From positions 1 to 35,098 of the forward strand of contig LVWT01000008.1 of assembly GCA_002083405.1 (NCBI GenBank): a stretch of DNA of 35,098 nucleotides. The letters run 5' to 3'. Source of the stretch: Nitrospira sp. SG-bin2 (lineage in GTDB: Bacteria; Nitrospirota; Nitrospiria; Nitrospirales; Nitrospiraceae). Below the pieces are notes generated by a model. That model had not been told where the DNA came from. It searched no databases and saw only the letters and a program-made list of their open reading frames with translations. How positions within the stretch are numbered: position 1 is the stretch's first letter; every line of letters begins with the position of its first letter. Shown one piece after another: positions 24,317 through 33,650 of the stretch. The position numbers and the translations under genes were made by a program.

Positions 24317-25216
24317 TCACCGCGCTCCTTTCATCGGCGCCCACACCCGGCGAGTCAACAATGCAAGCTTCCGTTTGGCGGCGGCGGGAACCTGTTTGCG
24401 ATTCGTGATCACCGCATGGGTCAACGCCTGATGACAGGCGCAGTCTGGCATACCCGCAACCGACGGCAGCACGGACTTCAGTATTCGCTTGGCCAGCGCC
24501 ACGTTTCGATGAAGCGTGTCCAGGATGGCCTCGACTGTGACCGCCTCCTCCGTCTCATGCCAGCAATCGTAATCCGTCGCCAACGCCATCGTCGCGTAGC
24601 AGAGCTCCGCTTCACGCGCCAACTTTGCCTCCGGCATATTGGTCATGCCGATGACATCGACACCCCACTGTCGGTAGAGTCTCGACTCCCCTTTCGTCGA
24701 AAACTGCGGGCCTTCCATGCACAGATATACGCCGCCTCGATGGATCGTCGCTCCCAGGCTTTGGCCGGATGAGGCCAGGGTTTCTGCCAGACCAGCGCAG
24801 ACCGGCTCACCGAACGCGACATGCGCCACCATCCCACCCTCGAAGAACGTGGAGACTCGCCGCTTCGTAAGGTCGATGAACTGATCGGGACACACCACAT
24901 CGCCCGGCTTGATCGACTCTTTCATGCTACCCACCGCGCTCACGGAAATCACACGAGACACACCCAGCGACTTGAGCGCATAGATGTTGGCGCGATAGTT
25001 GATCTCGCCGGGATTCAGCCGGTGGCCGCGCCCATGCCGGGAGAGAAACGCCACCCGCACACCTCCGATCACACCTACGATAATGGCATCGGACGGAGAC
25101 CCGAACGGCGTGCGGACACGAATTTCTCGAACTGACTGGAGCCCCTCCATCTCATAGAGCCCGCTGCCCCCGATTACTCCTACTTCCGCCTGTCCACGCA
25201 TCTGCTTCCCCTTCAT
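24317..25216 (-). CDS. mtnP: S-methyl-5'-thioadenosine phosphorylase
   Basis: 299 residues. The protein splits methylthioadenosine, the by-product of polyamine and homoserine-lactone synthesis, into adenine and methylthioribose-1-phosphate. GVIGGSGLYEM (phosphate loop), SRHGRGH, YRANIYALKSLGV, and MEGPQFSTKGESRLYRQWGVD with MTNMPEAKLAREAELCYATMALATDYDCW are characteristic of the MTAP/PNP-2 family. The final ~25 residues (KQVPAAAKRKLALLTRR) are basic. ATG at 25216 overlaps the miaA stop by 4 bp, with AAGGA upstream. Downstream steps of methionine salvage are not in the window. Confidence 0.94.
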   Translation of the reverse strand: MKGKQMRGQAEVGVIGGSGLYEMEGLQSVREIRVRTPFGSPSDAIIVGVIGGVRVAFLSRHGRGHRLNPGEINYRANIYALKSLGVSRVISVSAVGSMKESIKPGDVVCPDQFIDLTKRRVSTFFEGGMVAHVAFGEPVCAGLAETLASSGQSLGATIHRGGVYLCMEGPQFSTKGESRLYRQWGVDVIGMTNMPEAKLAREAELCYATMALATDYDCWHETEEAVTVEAILDTLHRNVALAKRILKSVLPSVAGMPDCACHQALTHAVITNRKQVPAAAKRKLALLTRRVWAPMKGAR

Positions 25217-26226
25217 ATCTGTCCTTTTCCCATCGTGATGGTCTGCATCACCCCGGGCTCCAATGTTCCAAGAAATTGTTCGATCAGCGAGACGATGCGC
25301 CGGACGATGCGCTCAAACGGTTCATCTCGTTCTACCGAAATCCAATGGACCCCAGGCTCCTTTCGGAACCATGTCATCTGCCGTTTCGCAAATCGCCGGG
25401 TGTCCCGCTTGAACAAGCGGACCATCTCGGCATAATCACACTCACCCGACACATGCGCCGCCACATGCCGATATCCCAGTCCTGTCATCGCGCCGCCGTC
25501 CCGCCGATACCCTCGATCAAGCAGTGCGCGAGTCTCTTGTACCATTCCATGAGCCAACTGCCAATCGATTCGTTCTTCGATCCGCCTATACAACTCTCCT
25601 TTCGAACGCTGCAACCCGATCAGGAGTGCGGAGAACGGGGCGTCCTGAAATCCATGATCCCGCTGCACGGCCGACATCGGTTGTCCCGACAGCCGATAGA
25701 CTTCCAACGCCCGCATGACCTTGGCCTCATCGTTGGGATGCAGCCGTGCCGCTGTCTCAGGATCGACACGGATCAGCTCGGCGTGGAGACGGTCCCGCCC
25801 CTGTTCCTGGCTCATCTGCATCAATTCTGCTCTCACCTCCGGGTCAGCTGGAGGAGCCGGACATAATCCTCGCACCAATGTTCGGATATACAGCCCAGTT
25901 CCTCCGACCACGAAGGGCAATTGATTCTCCGCATACAATCGGTCGATTTCTGCAAGCGCCGCCCGCCGATACCATCCTGTGTTGAATGTCTCATCCGGAT
26001 CGGCCAGATCGATGAGCCGGTGCGGAACGCCCTGGCGCTCGTCTGCCGTAGGCTTGTCCGTGCCGATATCCATGCCGCGATATACTTGCCTGGAATCGGC
26101 CGTGAGCACCTCCGTGCCAAAGTGTTGTGCCACCTGCACGCCAAAACGGCTCTTACCCACGGCAGTGGGACCAAGCAACACGACAAGCGGACGGCGTTGG
26201 CACACACGGTCGGATAACTTCGGCAT
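25213..26226 (-). CDS. miaA: tRNA dimethylallyltransferase MiaA
   Basis: About 337 residues. Adds a dimethylallyl group to A37 of tRNAs that read UNN codons. GPTAVGKS (19-26) is the P-loop. DSRQVYRGMDIGT and VVGGTGLYIRTLVRGL are MiaA signatures, and RYAKRQMTWFRKE (here RRFAKRQMTWFRKE) lies near the C-terminus. ATG at 26226 was chosen; a TTG at 26238 is an alternative with GGAAG four bases before it. It begins about 47 bp after mutL, the same order (mutL-miaA) as in E. coli. The last codons overlap mtnP. Confidence 0.95.
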   Translation of the reverse strand: MPKLSDRVCQRRPLVVLLGPTAVGKSRFGVQVAQHFGTEVLTADSRQVYRGMDIGTDKPTADERQGVPHRLIDLADPDETFNTGWYRRAALAEIDRLYAENQLPFVVGGTGLYIRTLVRGLCPAPPADPEVRAELMQMSQEQGRDRLHAELIRVDPETAARLHPNDEAKVMRALEVYRLSGQPMSAVQRDHGFQDAPFSALLIGLQRSKGELYRRIEERIDWQLAHGMVQETRALLDRGYRRDGGAMTGLGYRHVAAHVSGECDYAEMVRLFKRDTRRFAKRQMTWFRKEPGVHWISVERDEPFERIVRRIVSLIEQFLGTLEPGVMQTITMGKGQI

Positions 26227-26273
26227 GTCCTGTGGCAACGATCTTCCAGCTGTTATACGTTAGCGATACGCTT

Positions 26274-28094
26274 CTACCACCCGGCCCGCCCGAACATTTT
26301 CTCCAAGTCGTCCGTGCCGAGCCGAAACACCGTGCGCCGGCCATGGGGACAGGTCGTGATCTCTCCTTCTGCTCTCCAGTCTTCAACCAGTGCCTTGATC
26401 TCCGGCAACTCCATCGGACGTCCGGCTCTGACGGCGCCATGACAAGCCAGCGATGCCAGGACCGGACGGACTTTCGTCTCCACGGTAGACGCATGGTCCC
26501 ATTGCGCCAAATCATCGAGCAAATCCTGCAGAAACGCTTCCGGATCGAGCTTGCCAAGTCCCATCGGCACAGCTCGAATCAGCACTGCCGACGCTCCGAA
26601 CGGCTCAAGTCCCAACCCCAACTTCTCGAGCTCGCCGTGATAGCGAGTGAGCAATGCCGCATGGGGAGGCGACAACTCAATCGAGGCGGGGAGAAGCAGC
26701 GGTTGAGATTGAATGCCTCTGGCGGTCCACGCGCGATACAGCCGCTCAAAGAGGACCCGCTCATGTGCAGTATGTTGGTCGATCACGGCCAGATCCCCTC
26801 CGACCTGGACGATCAGAAATGTCCGATTGAGCTGTCCCAGCGCCACCACTTCTCCTGAGGGAACCTTGACATACGGCTCTGCCGTTTCACTCACAAACGC
26901 AAGCTGTGCTCCTGGCCGGGAGGAGACATCGACCTGCCGATCCGTGACGGCGGATATCGGGACTCCTTGAACTCCTGTGGCAGAGTGCCTCGCCTGCTCC
27001 TGGGATAACCCGGAGACCGAAGTCCACGCGGGCTTGTTCCCGGATGATTCGCGGGTCAATGAAGATCCCGGCTCGATCGAAACCCCTTCCGCCGTTCCCA
27101 TCGCCTGCCTGATCGCCCGCCGGACAAGCTGATGGATCATCTCGGCATCCGCGAACCGAACCTCTCGCTTGGTAGGATGGACATTCACATCGACACGATC
27201 GGGATCGACGTCGAGGAACAACACAAAAAGCGGATGGCGGCCTTTTGGAAGAAATGCCCCATATCCCTCTGCAACCGCATGCAAGACAGCGGCATTACGC
27301 ACAGGACGCCGGTTCAGAAATAGTTCCTGTGGCATACGTGACGCTCTCGCATGCAACGGATCAATCGCGTATCCGCTCAGTCGAACCGTCGGCAGAACTG
27401 CTTGGACCGTGAAGCAGTGATCGAGAAACACGCGCTGATACACCTGGCTCACTCGATCTCCTTCCGACGGCACCGCCGGGTAATTCACAATCTCCGTTCC
27501 GTTATGCGTCAATCGAAAATGAACGGATGGCCAGGCAAGCGCCGCCTGCTGCACCACGCGGCTGATATGGGAGAATTCTGTGGGAATCGACTTGAGAAAC
27601 TTCTTGCGGGCCGGCTGATTATAAAATAACTCCCTGACTTCGATGCTGGTCCCGGCTACCGGAGGGGCCTCAACGATCTTGCCAAGCCTCCCTCCCGTGA
27701 CCCGAAACTCGATACCGGCTTCAGCGGACCGTAGGGCTGTGGCAACGCGCACATGGGACACGGAAGCAATGCTCGGCAGCGCTTCCCCTCGAAACCCCAT
27801 GGTGCGAATGGACCAAAGATCCTGATCCGAGCGCAGTTTGCTCGTCGCATGCCGTCCAAATGCGCGCGGCGCATCGACAGGGCTCATCCCTTCGCCGTCG
27901 TCGGTGACACGGATCAGCGCCAGGCCTCCATCTTCAATCTCGACGGTGATCGAGCCGGCGGCGGCATCGACACTGTTGTCGACAAGTTCCTTGACCACCG
28001 CAGCCGGACGCTCGACGACCTCGCCGGCAGCAATGCGACTGACGACCTCCTCCGGCAAAATATGGATCTTCCCGGTGCCGCCGGTTGTCAGCAC
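26274..28094 (-). CDS. mutL: DNA mismatch repair protein MutL
   Basis: About 606 residues. The GHKL ATPase N-terminus has EVVERPAAVVKELVDNSVDA, DDGEGM, RHATSKL and GFRGEALPSIASVS. A Ser/Pro-rich linker (~345-420) separates it from the C-terminal domain. That domain has DQHTAHERVLFE, the endonuclease motif DQHA(x2)E(x4)E with Thr for Ala. ACHGAVRAGRPM and CPHGRRT complete the metal-site motifs, so this is the nicking type of MutL found in bacteria without MutH. GTG at 28094 was chosen because GAGGAG lies nine bases upstream; GTG at 28115 has no ribosome site. Confidence 0.94.
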   Translation of the reverse strand: MLTTGGTGKIHILPEEVVSRIAAGEVVERPAAVVKELVDNSVDAAAGSITVEIEDGGLALIRVTDDGEGMSPVDAPRAFGRHATSKLRSDQDLWSIRTMGFRGEALPSIASVSHVRVATALRSAEAGIEFRVTGGRLGKIVEAPPVAGTSIEVRELFYNQPARKKFLKSIPTEFSHISRVVQQAALAWPSVHFRLTHNGTEIVNYPAVPSEGDRVSQVYQRVFLDHCFTVQAVLPTVRLSGYAIDPLHARASRMPQELFLNRRPVRNAAVLHAVAEGYGAFLPKGRHPLFVLFLDVDPDRVDVNVHPTKREVRFADAEMIHQLVRRAIRQAMGTAEGVSIEPGSSLTRESSGNKPAWTSVSGLSQEQARHSATGVQGVPISAVTDRQVDVSSRPGAQLAFVSETAEPYVKVPSGEVVALGQLNRTFLIVQVGGDLAVIDQHTAHERVLFERLYRAWTARGIQSQPLLLPASIELSPPHAALLTRYHGELEKLGLGLEPFGASAVLIRAVPMGLGKLDPEAFLQDLLDDLAQWDHASTVETKVRPVLASLACHGAVRAGRPMELPEIKALVEDWRAEGEITTCPHGRRTVFRLGTDDLEKMFGRAGW

Positions 28095-28137
28095 GGTATG
28101 AGGCTCCTCACGCACGATGAGAGGGGAAAAAGGCGGG

Positions 28138-28152
28138 ACGGCAAGATGCCGT
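28138..28152 (-). terminator. Weak hairpin between cpoB and mutL
   Basis: ACGGCA-AGA-TGCCGT forms a 6-bp stem. On the minus strand it is followed, after CCCGCC, by five T residues. It may partly end tol-pal transcription before mutL; the T-run is not directly adjacent, so full termination is unlikely. Confidence 0.3.
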
Positions 28153-28157
28153 AACGA

Positions 28158-28913
28158 TCATCTGATTTCTGCCAGCTTGTTCTTGGCCAGTTTCGATTCG
28201 TCGGATGCAGGAAATTCTTCGAGCACACGTTTCAGACTCTTCCTCGATTTGACCAGATCTCCGGTTTCCGCTGTCGCCAAGCCAAGCTTGTACAAGGAAG
28301 CGGGAACTTTTTCATTACCGGGGTACTCCGCAACCAAATATTCGAATGTTTGAATAGCGCGTCCATAGTCCTTCAAGTTGTAATACGACTCACCCAGCCA
28401 GTACTGCGCATTGGGGGTCAGCGACGTGCCTGAAAAGTCTTTGACGAAACGCTGGAAACCAGCCACCGCGAGTTCATACTTGCCGTTGAGATAATCGTTA
28501 TACGCCAGATTGAAAGCCGATGTGGGGGTAATCCCCGGTGCCGTCGCTATGGCGGTTCCCGGTTCAGCCGATAGGGCCGGCTTCACCGGCTTCAAGACAC
28601 GCGGCTCGGAAAACGCTGGATCAACCTTCGGCGCCGGCTGCCCGGCCGTCTCTTCCAGTTTTGCCAACCGCGTCTCAATTTTTTGGAGGCGCGCGACCAC
28701 CTCATCGATCCGCTGCCGTCCGGGATCGGTATCTTTGACCCGCTCTACCGACTCCAACCGCCGTAACACCGCATCCACCCGCTGATGGTCCTGCTCCTGC
28801 GATCGGGAAATCGTCGAGAGCTGGTCCCGTACCTCAACAAAATCGGCGTGTTTGGCACAGCCGGTCAGCAACACCATCGGAACAAGCGCCCAGAGTGCGA
28901 TCACGACCGGCAT
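28158..28913 (-). CDS. cpoB: Tol-Pal associated TPR lipoprotein, CpoB/YbgF-like (second copy)
   Basis: 251 residues. Lipobox LTGC (Cys19) follows the signal peptide. A coiled-coil stretch (~25-85, VRDQLSTISRSQEQDHQRVDAV) should trimerise as in E. coli CpoB. Three C-terminal TPRs (~130-250) include AYNDYLNGKYELAVAGFQRFVKDF and NAQYWLGESYYNLKDYGRAI, the YbgF hallmark. CpoB tunes peptidoglycan synthesis with outer-membrane constriction at division. ATG at 28913 was chosen (GGAGGA eight bases upstream). Unlike E. coli CpoB, it is predicted to be lipid-anchored. It follows a longer paralogue by 20 bp. Confidence 0.88.
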   Translation of the reverse strand: MPVVIALWALVPMVLLTGCAKHADFVEVRDQLSTISRSQEQDHQRVDAVLRRLESVERVKDTDPGRQRIDEVVARLQKIETRLAKLEETAGQPAPKVDPAFSEPRVLKPVKPALSAEPGTAIATAPGITPTSAFNLAYNDYLNGKYELAVAGFQRFVKDFSGTSLTPNAQYWLGESYYNLKDYGRAIQTFEYLVAEYPGNEKVPASLYKLGLATAETGDLVKSRKSLKRVLEEFPASDESKLAKNKLAEIR

Positions 28914-28933
28914 ACAACGATCCTCCATACGGC

Positions 28934-30295
28934 TTATCGAACGTCTTTGAGCTGCGTCAGCTTATCCGACGCCTTTCCCGCCTCGGGGCTCTTTGGATAC
29001 AACGTCACTACCTGTTTGAATGCCGAGGAGGCCCGCTTCATATCCTTCAGAGCCAGGTAGGCGTAGCCTTTCTTCAGAATCGCGGACGGCACCTTCTCGC
29101 TCCGGGGATAATCGAGTTCCACCCGATCGTAGGCATCGATGGCTTTCCCAAAATCTTTTTTCCCGTAATACGACTCCCCCTGCCAATATCGGGCATTCGG
29201 CGCCAGATCGGAGTTGGGATACTCCGAGAGAAACGCGGCAAATCCGCGACGGGCGCCCTCCAAATCTCCATCGCGAAACAACGCCAATACCTGCTCATAC
29301 CGCGCTCGATCCGCGGCTTCCTCGTGACCCTGGACAGGTGCGGCTGCCGGAGATTCTTGCGGCGCAGCGATTGTTACTGAGGATGGCGCCACAGCGGCCA
29401 TTGAAGGCTGCTCAGCCGGCTCCATGCCGGCGTCGGGCTCGACGGCGGAACGCTGCGCCGGTTTCGTTGCCTGTGAACGAACACCCGGTTTCTGGTTGGC
29501 GCGGCCGGCCGGCTTTGTCAAAGACTCGATCCGGCGATCTTGATCATCGAGCCGCGCGGTGACCTTGTGCCCGACAGATTCGAGGGTTTTGGCCACGGAC
29601 GCAATACTCTTATTGACCTCGGCCGCATGCGCGGACGCGGTGCGCTCCCCATGGCCCACCCGATCGTCGAGACCGGTGAGCGCTTCGCGGAATCCGGTCA
29701 GCGCCTGGTTGAACTGCACGAATTTCTGCGAGATCTGATCGAGCCGCTGCTGATGGTCGGTCAATTCCTTTTGCTGTTCCTCCAGCCTGGCATCCACACG
29801 CTTCGCTAATGTGTCGTTCGTGCGCTGTACCACATCAGCAATATCTTTCTTCAGCCCCAACATGGCCTGTTCCATCGCCCGGGACAGCTCGTCAAGTTTG
29901 GCCGCCACCTTCGTATCCTGCGTATCCAGGCTTTTCTGAACCCAGGCATGCCGCGTCGTGTTGTCGGCATCCATCTTCGCAGCCAACTGCTCGAGTTTTT
30001 TCGTTTGCTGTTCCGATTGCGCCAACCGATGCTTGAGATCCTCCTGCTTCGCCTGGAGATCCTGCGTCAGATACAACGCCTTCTCCAGTTCACCCCGTAA
30101 CTGGGGCAATTCCTGATCGCGCAGGGTGGAAATCTCCTGGCCCTGCCTGGCTCGTGTCTGCGAAAGCTGGTCATCCTGCTGCTTGATGCGCTGCTGCAGG
30201 ACCTTCTCGGTTTGTTTCAGATCGGACTGTTGAGCCACACAACCGGATAGAAAGGCGAACGCGGCAACGACGACGACGGTCTCAGTATATTTCAT
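28934..30295 (-). CDS. Long coiled-coil CpoB/YbgF-like lipoprotein (first copy)
   Basis: 453 residues. Lipobox LSGC (Cys19). A very long coiled coil (~25-260) rich in Gln, Lys, Asp and Leu is followed by a Pro/Ala linker (~265-325). The C-terminal TPR block (~330-453) includes YEQVLALFRDGDLEGARRGFAAFLSEYP and NARYWQGESYYGKKDFGKAIDAY. The end resembles the neighbouring paralogue, but the coiled coil is several times longer and could span much of the periplasm. AGGAGG lies 10 bases upstream of the ATG. It directly follows pal. Division of labour between the two copies is unknown. Confidence 0.85.
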   Translation of the reverse strand: MKYTETVVVVAAFAFLSGCVAQQSDLKQTEKVLQQRIKQQDDQLSQTRARQGQEISTLRDQELPQLRGELEKALYLTQDLQAKQEDLKHRLAQSEQQTKKLEQLAAKMDADNTTRHAWVQKSLDTQDTKVAAKLDELSRAMEQAMLGLKKDIADVVQRTNDTLAKRVDARLEEQQKELTDHQQRLDQISQKFVQFNQALTGFREALTGLDDRVGHGERTASAHAAEVNKSIASVAKTLESVGHKVTARLDDQDRRIESLTKPAGRANQKPGVRSQATKPAQRSAVEPDAGMEPAEQPSMAAVAPSSVTIAAPQESPAAAPVQGHEEAADRARYEQVLALFRDGDLEGARRGFAAFLSEYPNSDLAPNARYWQGESYYGKKDFGKAIDAYDRVELDYPRSEKVPSAILKKGYAYLALKDMKRASSAFKQVVTLYPKSPEAGKASDKLTQLKDVR

Positions 30296-30356
30296 ACGCC
30301 GGTGACCTCCTCTCCTCCATATGACTCCAGAAGAATCATATCACGCACCCCGCCAT

Positions 30357-30391
30357 GCGCCTTCCGCCATGTAAGAATCCTACGAAGGCGC
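30357..30391 (-). promoter_or_regulatory. Inverted repeat between pal and the long cpoB-like gene
   Basis: GCGCCTTC (30357-30364) and GAAGGCGC (30384-30391) pair perfectly around a 19-base loop. No T-run follows, so it is not a standard terminator. It may slow read-through or protect the upstream mRNA end. Confidence 0.35.
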
Positions 30392-30408
30392 TACGGTAAT
30401 CCGACTGA

Positions 30409-31080
30409 TTACTTCCCTGTTTTGACGACCACGTGCCCACGGCGATTCTGTGAGTAGCACGACTCCGCATGCTCAGTGCAGACCGGCCGCTCCTTGCCGT
30501 ACGATACGACCGACAGCTGCTTGGGGGCCACGCCAAGTTCAACCAGATAGTTCCGAACCGATTTGGCGCGTTTTTCGCCCAGCACCAGATTATAGGCCGA
30601 GGTACCCCGTTCATCGCAGTGTCCCTCGACTTTCAACTGAGCGCCCGGATTCGACTTGATCCACTCCGCGTTGCGGGCCAGGGACTGACGGCCTTCTTCG
30701 GAAATGGCAAAGCTATCATAGGCGAAAAAGACGTCCCGCAATCCTGCGGCCGCCGAGGCGATTTGTTCGGCGCGGACCTCTTCCATCTGGCGCGAGGCGC
30801 TGCCGGGGTCGGCCTTGGCCGTCAAAGCATTCCCGCCGAGCCGCTCTTCAGACGGATTCTTATCCAATCCGCGCAATCCACCCGAACCATTCTGTCCGGA
30901 AAACGAGGTGTCGGGAATATTCTGGCTGACCCCGCCCTCATTGGAGCCTTTGCCCGCTCCCTGTTGTCCGGATTGAACATCTCCACCGGACTGGACCGCC
31001 TTGGACGAACAGCCGGATAAACCCAATAGAAGCGATCCGAAAATTAATGGCACACATATGATCGATTGCAACCGTTTCAT
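30409..31080 (-). CDS. pal: Peptidoglycan-associated lipoprotein Pal
   Basis: 223 residues. The lipobox is LSGC (Cys24). A Gly/Ser/Asn-rich linker (~30-100) precedes the OmpA-C domain (~110-223). FFAYDSFAISEEGRQSLARNAEWI and VEGHCDERGTSAYNLVLGEKRAKSV hold the residues that bind diaminopimelate of peptidoglycan. Pal anchors the outer membrane to the wall and binds TolB. ATG at 31080 begins the typical signal peptide MKRLQSI; the frame to 31098 has no ribosome site. It follows tolB by 82 bp. Two additional Cys in the last 20 residues (VCTEHAESCYS) could form a disulfide. Confidence 0.95.
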   Translation of the reverse strand: MKRLQSIICVPLIFGSLLLGLSGCSSKAVQSGGDVQSGQQGAGKGSNEGGVSQNIPDTSFSGQNGSGGLRGLDKNPSEERLGGNALTAKADPGSASRQMEEVRAEQIASAAAGLRDVFFAYDSFAISEEGRQSLARNAEWIKSNPGAQLKVEGHCDERGTSAYNLVLGEKRAKSVRNYLVELGVAPKQLSVVSYGKERPVCTEHAESCYSQNRRGHVVVKTGK

Positions 31081-31162
31081 ATTCCCACACCCTCCCATAT
31101 TAAAGAATTGTTCCCCCTTTCATACAGGGAAGGCCACCGTCGTGCAAGACCCAACCGTGCCT

Positions 31163-32503
31163 TTACGACGCAGGCGACCAGGTCGGCGCGCTATTATGCG
31201 TTCCGGTAAACGTGATCCGTTCGAGATCTTTGCCGTCGGCATTGATCATATAAATCTGACTTTTTCCTCCGGCTGTCGAACTGAAGACGAGGTGCCGTCC
31301 GTCCGGAGACCAGGATGGAGAATCATCGACGCCTGGCCCACTCGTCAGTTGGACGCGCTTTTGGCCGTCCGGAGTGATCAAACAGATCTTGTACTCTTTC
31401 TTCGGGCTTCGGCAGACATAGGCAATCCAATTGCCTCGAGGCGACCAGGCCGGCGCCGCATTGTAGTCCCCTTCAAATGTCAGCCGGCGCACATTGGTCC
31501 CATCCATGCTCATGAGAAAAATCTGCGGCCCGCCGCTTCTGTCCGAAGTAAAAACCAGTTCTCGGCCGGACGGAGACCACGAAGGCGAGAGATCGCCGCC
31601 GACATGCACTGTCAATCGCTGCATTGCCTTTGTGCGTGTGTCCAGGCTATAGAGCTCGGAGTTTCCCTCATGGCTGGACGCAAACGCCAGAAAGTTTCCA
31701 TCGGGTGACAGGGCCGGAGTGATATTGAGTCCGCTCAACGAGACGAGCGTCCAGCGCTTTCCCGTCGCCAACTCGATCATGTCGATGTTTTGTGTATTCC
31801 GATTGCGATAGGACGTGAACACGATGAACCGCCGGTCCGGCGACCATTTGGGCATGAGATTTAAAAATCCATCGGCCGTCAGCTGGCGCGCATCATATCC
31901 GTCGTAGTCCATTACGAACAGTTCGCGGGCCGAGCCCTGCTCGGACACATACGCGATTTTCGTCCGGGCGATGCCCGGCTCTCCCGTGTACCGAAATACC
32001 AGTTCGTCGGCAAAGCGATGCGCCATCAGCCGCACGACGGAAGTGGCTCCTGCATAGCGCTTGCCGCCGACCATCTCGTCGTTGCCCGCATCGTAAACAT
32101 ATCCGTCCATATTGACATCGGGGTCTTTGGCGTCGTTCGTGATCCCGGCCTTGCCCCACACAATGACGGACACGCCCTGCTCTGCGGCTTTCTTGAATTC
32201 AGGGTCCGGCACGGCTCCCAAACTGCCCACCTTGATCCCGATGCTAGTCAAGTCGATAAGAGAAAATACCTGCGACCGTCGCACATCCGCCTTCAACACT
32301 TCTTCGATACGATTCCCCAGCCTGATCCGCCCTGCGGGTGAATCGGCACCGCCACTGTTGTCGATCCCCGCAACTCCCAGCGGAATCTTCTGAAAGTCCG
32401 GCCTGGTCGCCTCTAAAAATACGTCCGTCGCGCCGGACTCGATAATCCAGGCGAGCCCGACCGACAGGCACAAGCTGATGAAGACGACGATTCGAAATGT
32501 CAT
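31163..32503 (-). CDS. tolB: Tol-Pal periplasmic protein TolB
   Basis: 446 residues. Signal peptide (~1-25), then an N-terminal alpha/beta domain (~30-160) and a six-bladed beta propeller (~170-446). The propeller is built of repeats such as PKWSPDRRFIVFTSYRNRNT, PALSPDGNFLAFASSHEGN, PSWSPSGRELVFTSDRSGG and PSWSPDGRHLVFSSTAGGK. TolB switches between Pal and the outer membrane porin or TolA. ATG at 32503 lies 3 bp after the tolA-like stop, with AGGGG upstream. Confidence 0.95.
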   Translation of the reverse strand: MTFRIVVFISLCLSVGLAWIIESGATDVFLEATRPDFQKIPLGVAGIDNSGGADSPAGRIRLGNRIEEVLKADVRRSQVFSLIDLTSIGIKVGSLGAVPDPEFKKAAEQGVSVIVWGKAGITNDAKDPDVNMDGYVYDAGNDEMVGGKRYAGATSVVRLMAHRFADELVFRYTGEPGIARTKIAYVSEQGSARELFVMDYDGYDARQLTADGFLNLMPKWSPDRRFIVFTSYRNRNTQNIDMIELATGKRWTLVSLSGLNITPALSPDGNFLAFASSHEGNSELYSLDTRTKAMQRLTVHVGGDLSPSWSPSGRELVFTSDRSGGPQIFLMSMDGTNVRRLTFEGDYNAAPAWSPRGNWIAYVCRSPKKEYKICLITPDGQKRVQLTSGPGVDDSPSWSPDGRHLVFSSTAGGKSQIYMINADGKDLERITFTGTHNSAPTWSPAS

Positions 32504-32506
32504 GTC

Positions 32507-33463
32507 TTACCCCTGTGATTCACCGACAGCAAATGTGAAATGGGCGTCGAAGTACGCCTCTGTCAATTCCGAAGGAAAGACCGGCAAGGGAGTCGCACTG
32601 AGCACCGCCCGTTTTCCGGCCAGGTCGTAGTACTCATTGCCGGACGATTGCTCGATCGCCACCCCGGTCACCGATCCATTCCGATGCAGTCTGAATTGCA
32701 CAATCACCACATACCCTTGACCGGCCGCATCGACCGGCGGCGCATTCCAAAAACTACTGATTCGCTGCCGCACGCGCCCCAGATACGCATTCGACCCCGG
32801 CGCCATTCCAGGAACTTTGAGCGTCGTATCAACAGCCTTGATACTCGGCGCCTTCGCTTCAACATGAGGCGCAGGCTTCGGCGCGATATCGGCAGGCGCC
32901 GCCTTGGGAAGCTCGAACTTTTTGATCCTCTTGAACTCCTCATCCAGCTCTTTATTCAAATCTTCCGTGAGCGACGGCTGCGGTTTCGCTTCCGGATTCT
33001 TGATCCGTTCTGTCGCCTCAGTGACGACCGGAACATCGGGCAACCTGATCTGCTGTTTCTTCGGTTTTTCCGTCGGGCTGAAGTCTCCAAATTTTGGAGC
33101 ATCGGCCGGCAGTGAGATCCCCTTCATGACATCGCCCATGACATCATTGGACCGCGCTTTCACTGGTGCAGGCGCCGGAGCCATTTTGGCAAGTGGCGCA
33201 GGCGCGGGAACCTCCGCTGCTTTGGGTTCGTTCTTTTGCGGTTCGTCCGCATTCACCGGTGGAGCCTGCATCGCGGCAAGCGCAATCTCGATGGACGCCA
33301 GAGGGCGTTCACCATGCTTGGGCAGGCGAATCCACGAGACCACCGCCAATACACCCACATGCACGACGAGGGAAATCGCCACCGCACGCCACAAGCGGCG
33401 GCTCAAATCCGTCTGCCGCTCATCGCTCAACCAAAAATCAGCCGATCCTGAGGCCTGTGCCAT
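32507..33463 (-). CDS. tolA: TolA/TonB-like energy transducer
   Basis: 318 residues. A cytosolic N-terminus is followed by one membrane span (27-45, AVAISLVVHVGVLAVVSWI) with the SxxxH-type pattern of TolA/TonB (Ser31-His35). A Pro/Ala/Lys-rich periplasmic region (~55-215) leads to a C-terminal TonB-like domain (~225-318, YLGRVRQRISSFWNAPP to LHRNGSVTGVAIEQSSGN). By position between tolR and tolB it acts as TolA, passing proton-motive energy to Pal/TolB. The C-terminal domain reads more like TonB than E. coli TolA, which is common in diverse phyla. GAGG lies nine bases before the ATG. Confidence 0.88.
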   Translation of the reverse strand: MAQASGSADFWLSDERQTDLSRRLWRAVAISLVVHVGVLAVVSWIRLPKHGERPLASIEIALAAMQAPPVNADEPQKNEPKAAEVPAPAPLAKMAPAPAPVKARSNDVMGDVMKGISLPADAPKFGDFSPTEKPKKQQIRLPDVPVVTEATERIKNPEAKPQPSLTEDLNKELDEEFKRIKKFELPKAAPADIAPKPAPHVEAKAPSIKAVDTTLKVPGMAPGSNAYLGRVRQRISSFWNAPPVDAAGQGYVVIVQFRLHRNGSVTGVAIEQSSGNEYYDLAGKRAVLSATPLPVFPSELTEAYFDAHFTFAVGESQG

Positions 33464-33650
33464 GAACGTCTGCCTCTATGCTCCTTCGCCGGATACTTTG
33501 TAGCTCGCACCGAATATGAAGGTGGGATACACCCTCCGTAGCCTTAGCATAGGAGGAAGGTCGCTTCGGAGATTGTCCTACGAGCCCCCGCACGTCGAGC
33601 CGTCACAGCCGAGGCGGTGACTTCAGCAGATCAGACTGTTGCGGAGAGCT

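Noticed and set aside
30357..30391. Hairpin after pal as a true terminator
   Set aside because: It has no T-run and the downstream cpoB-like genes need read-through; kept only as a possible regulatory stem.
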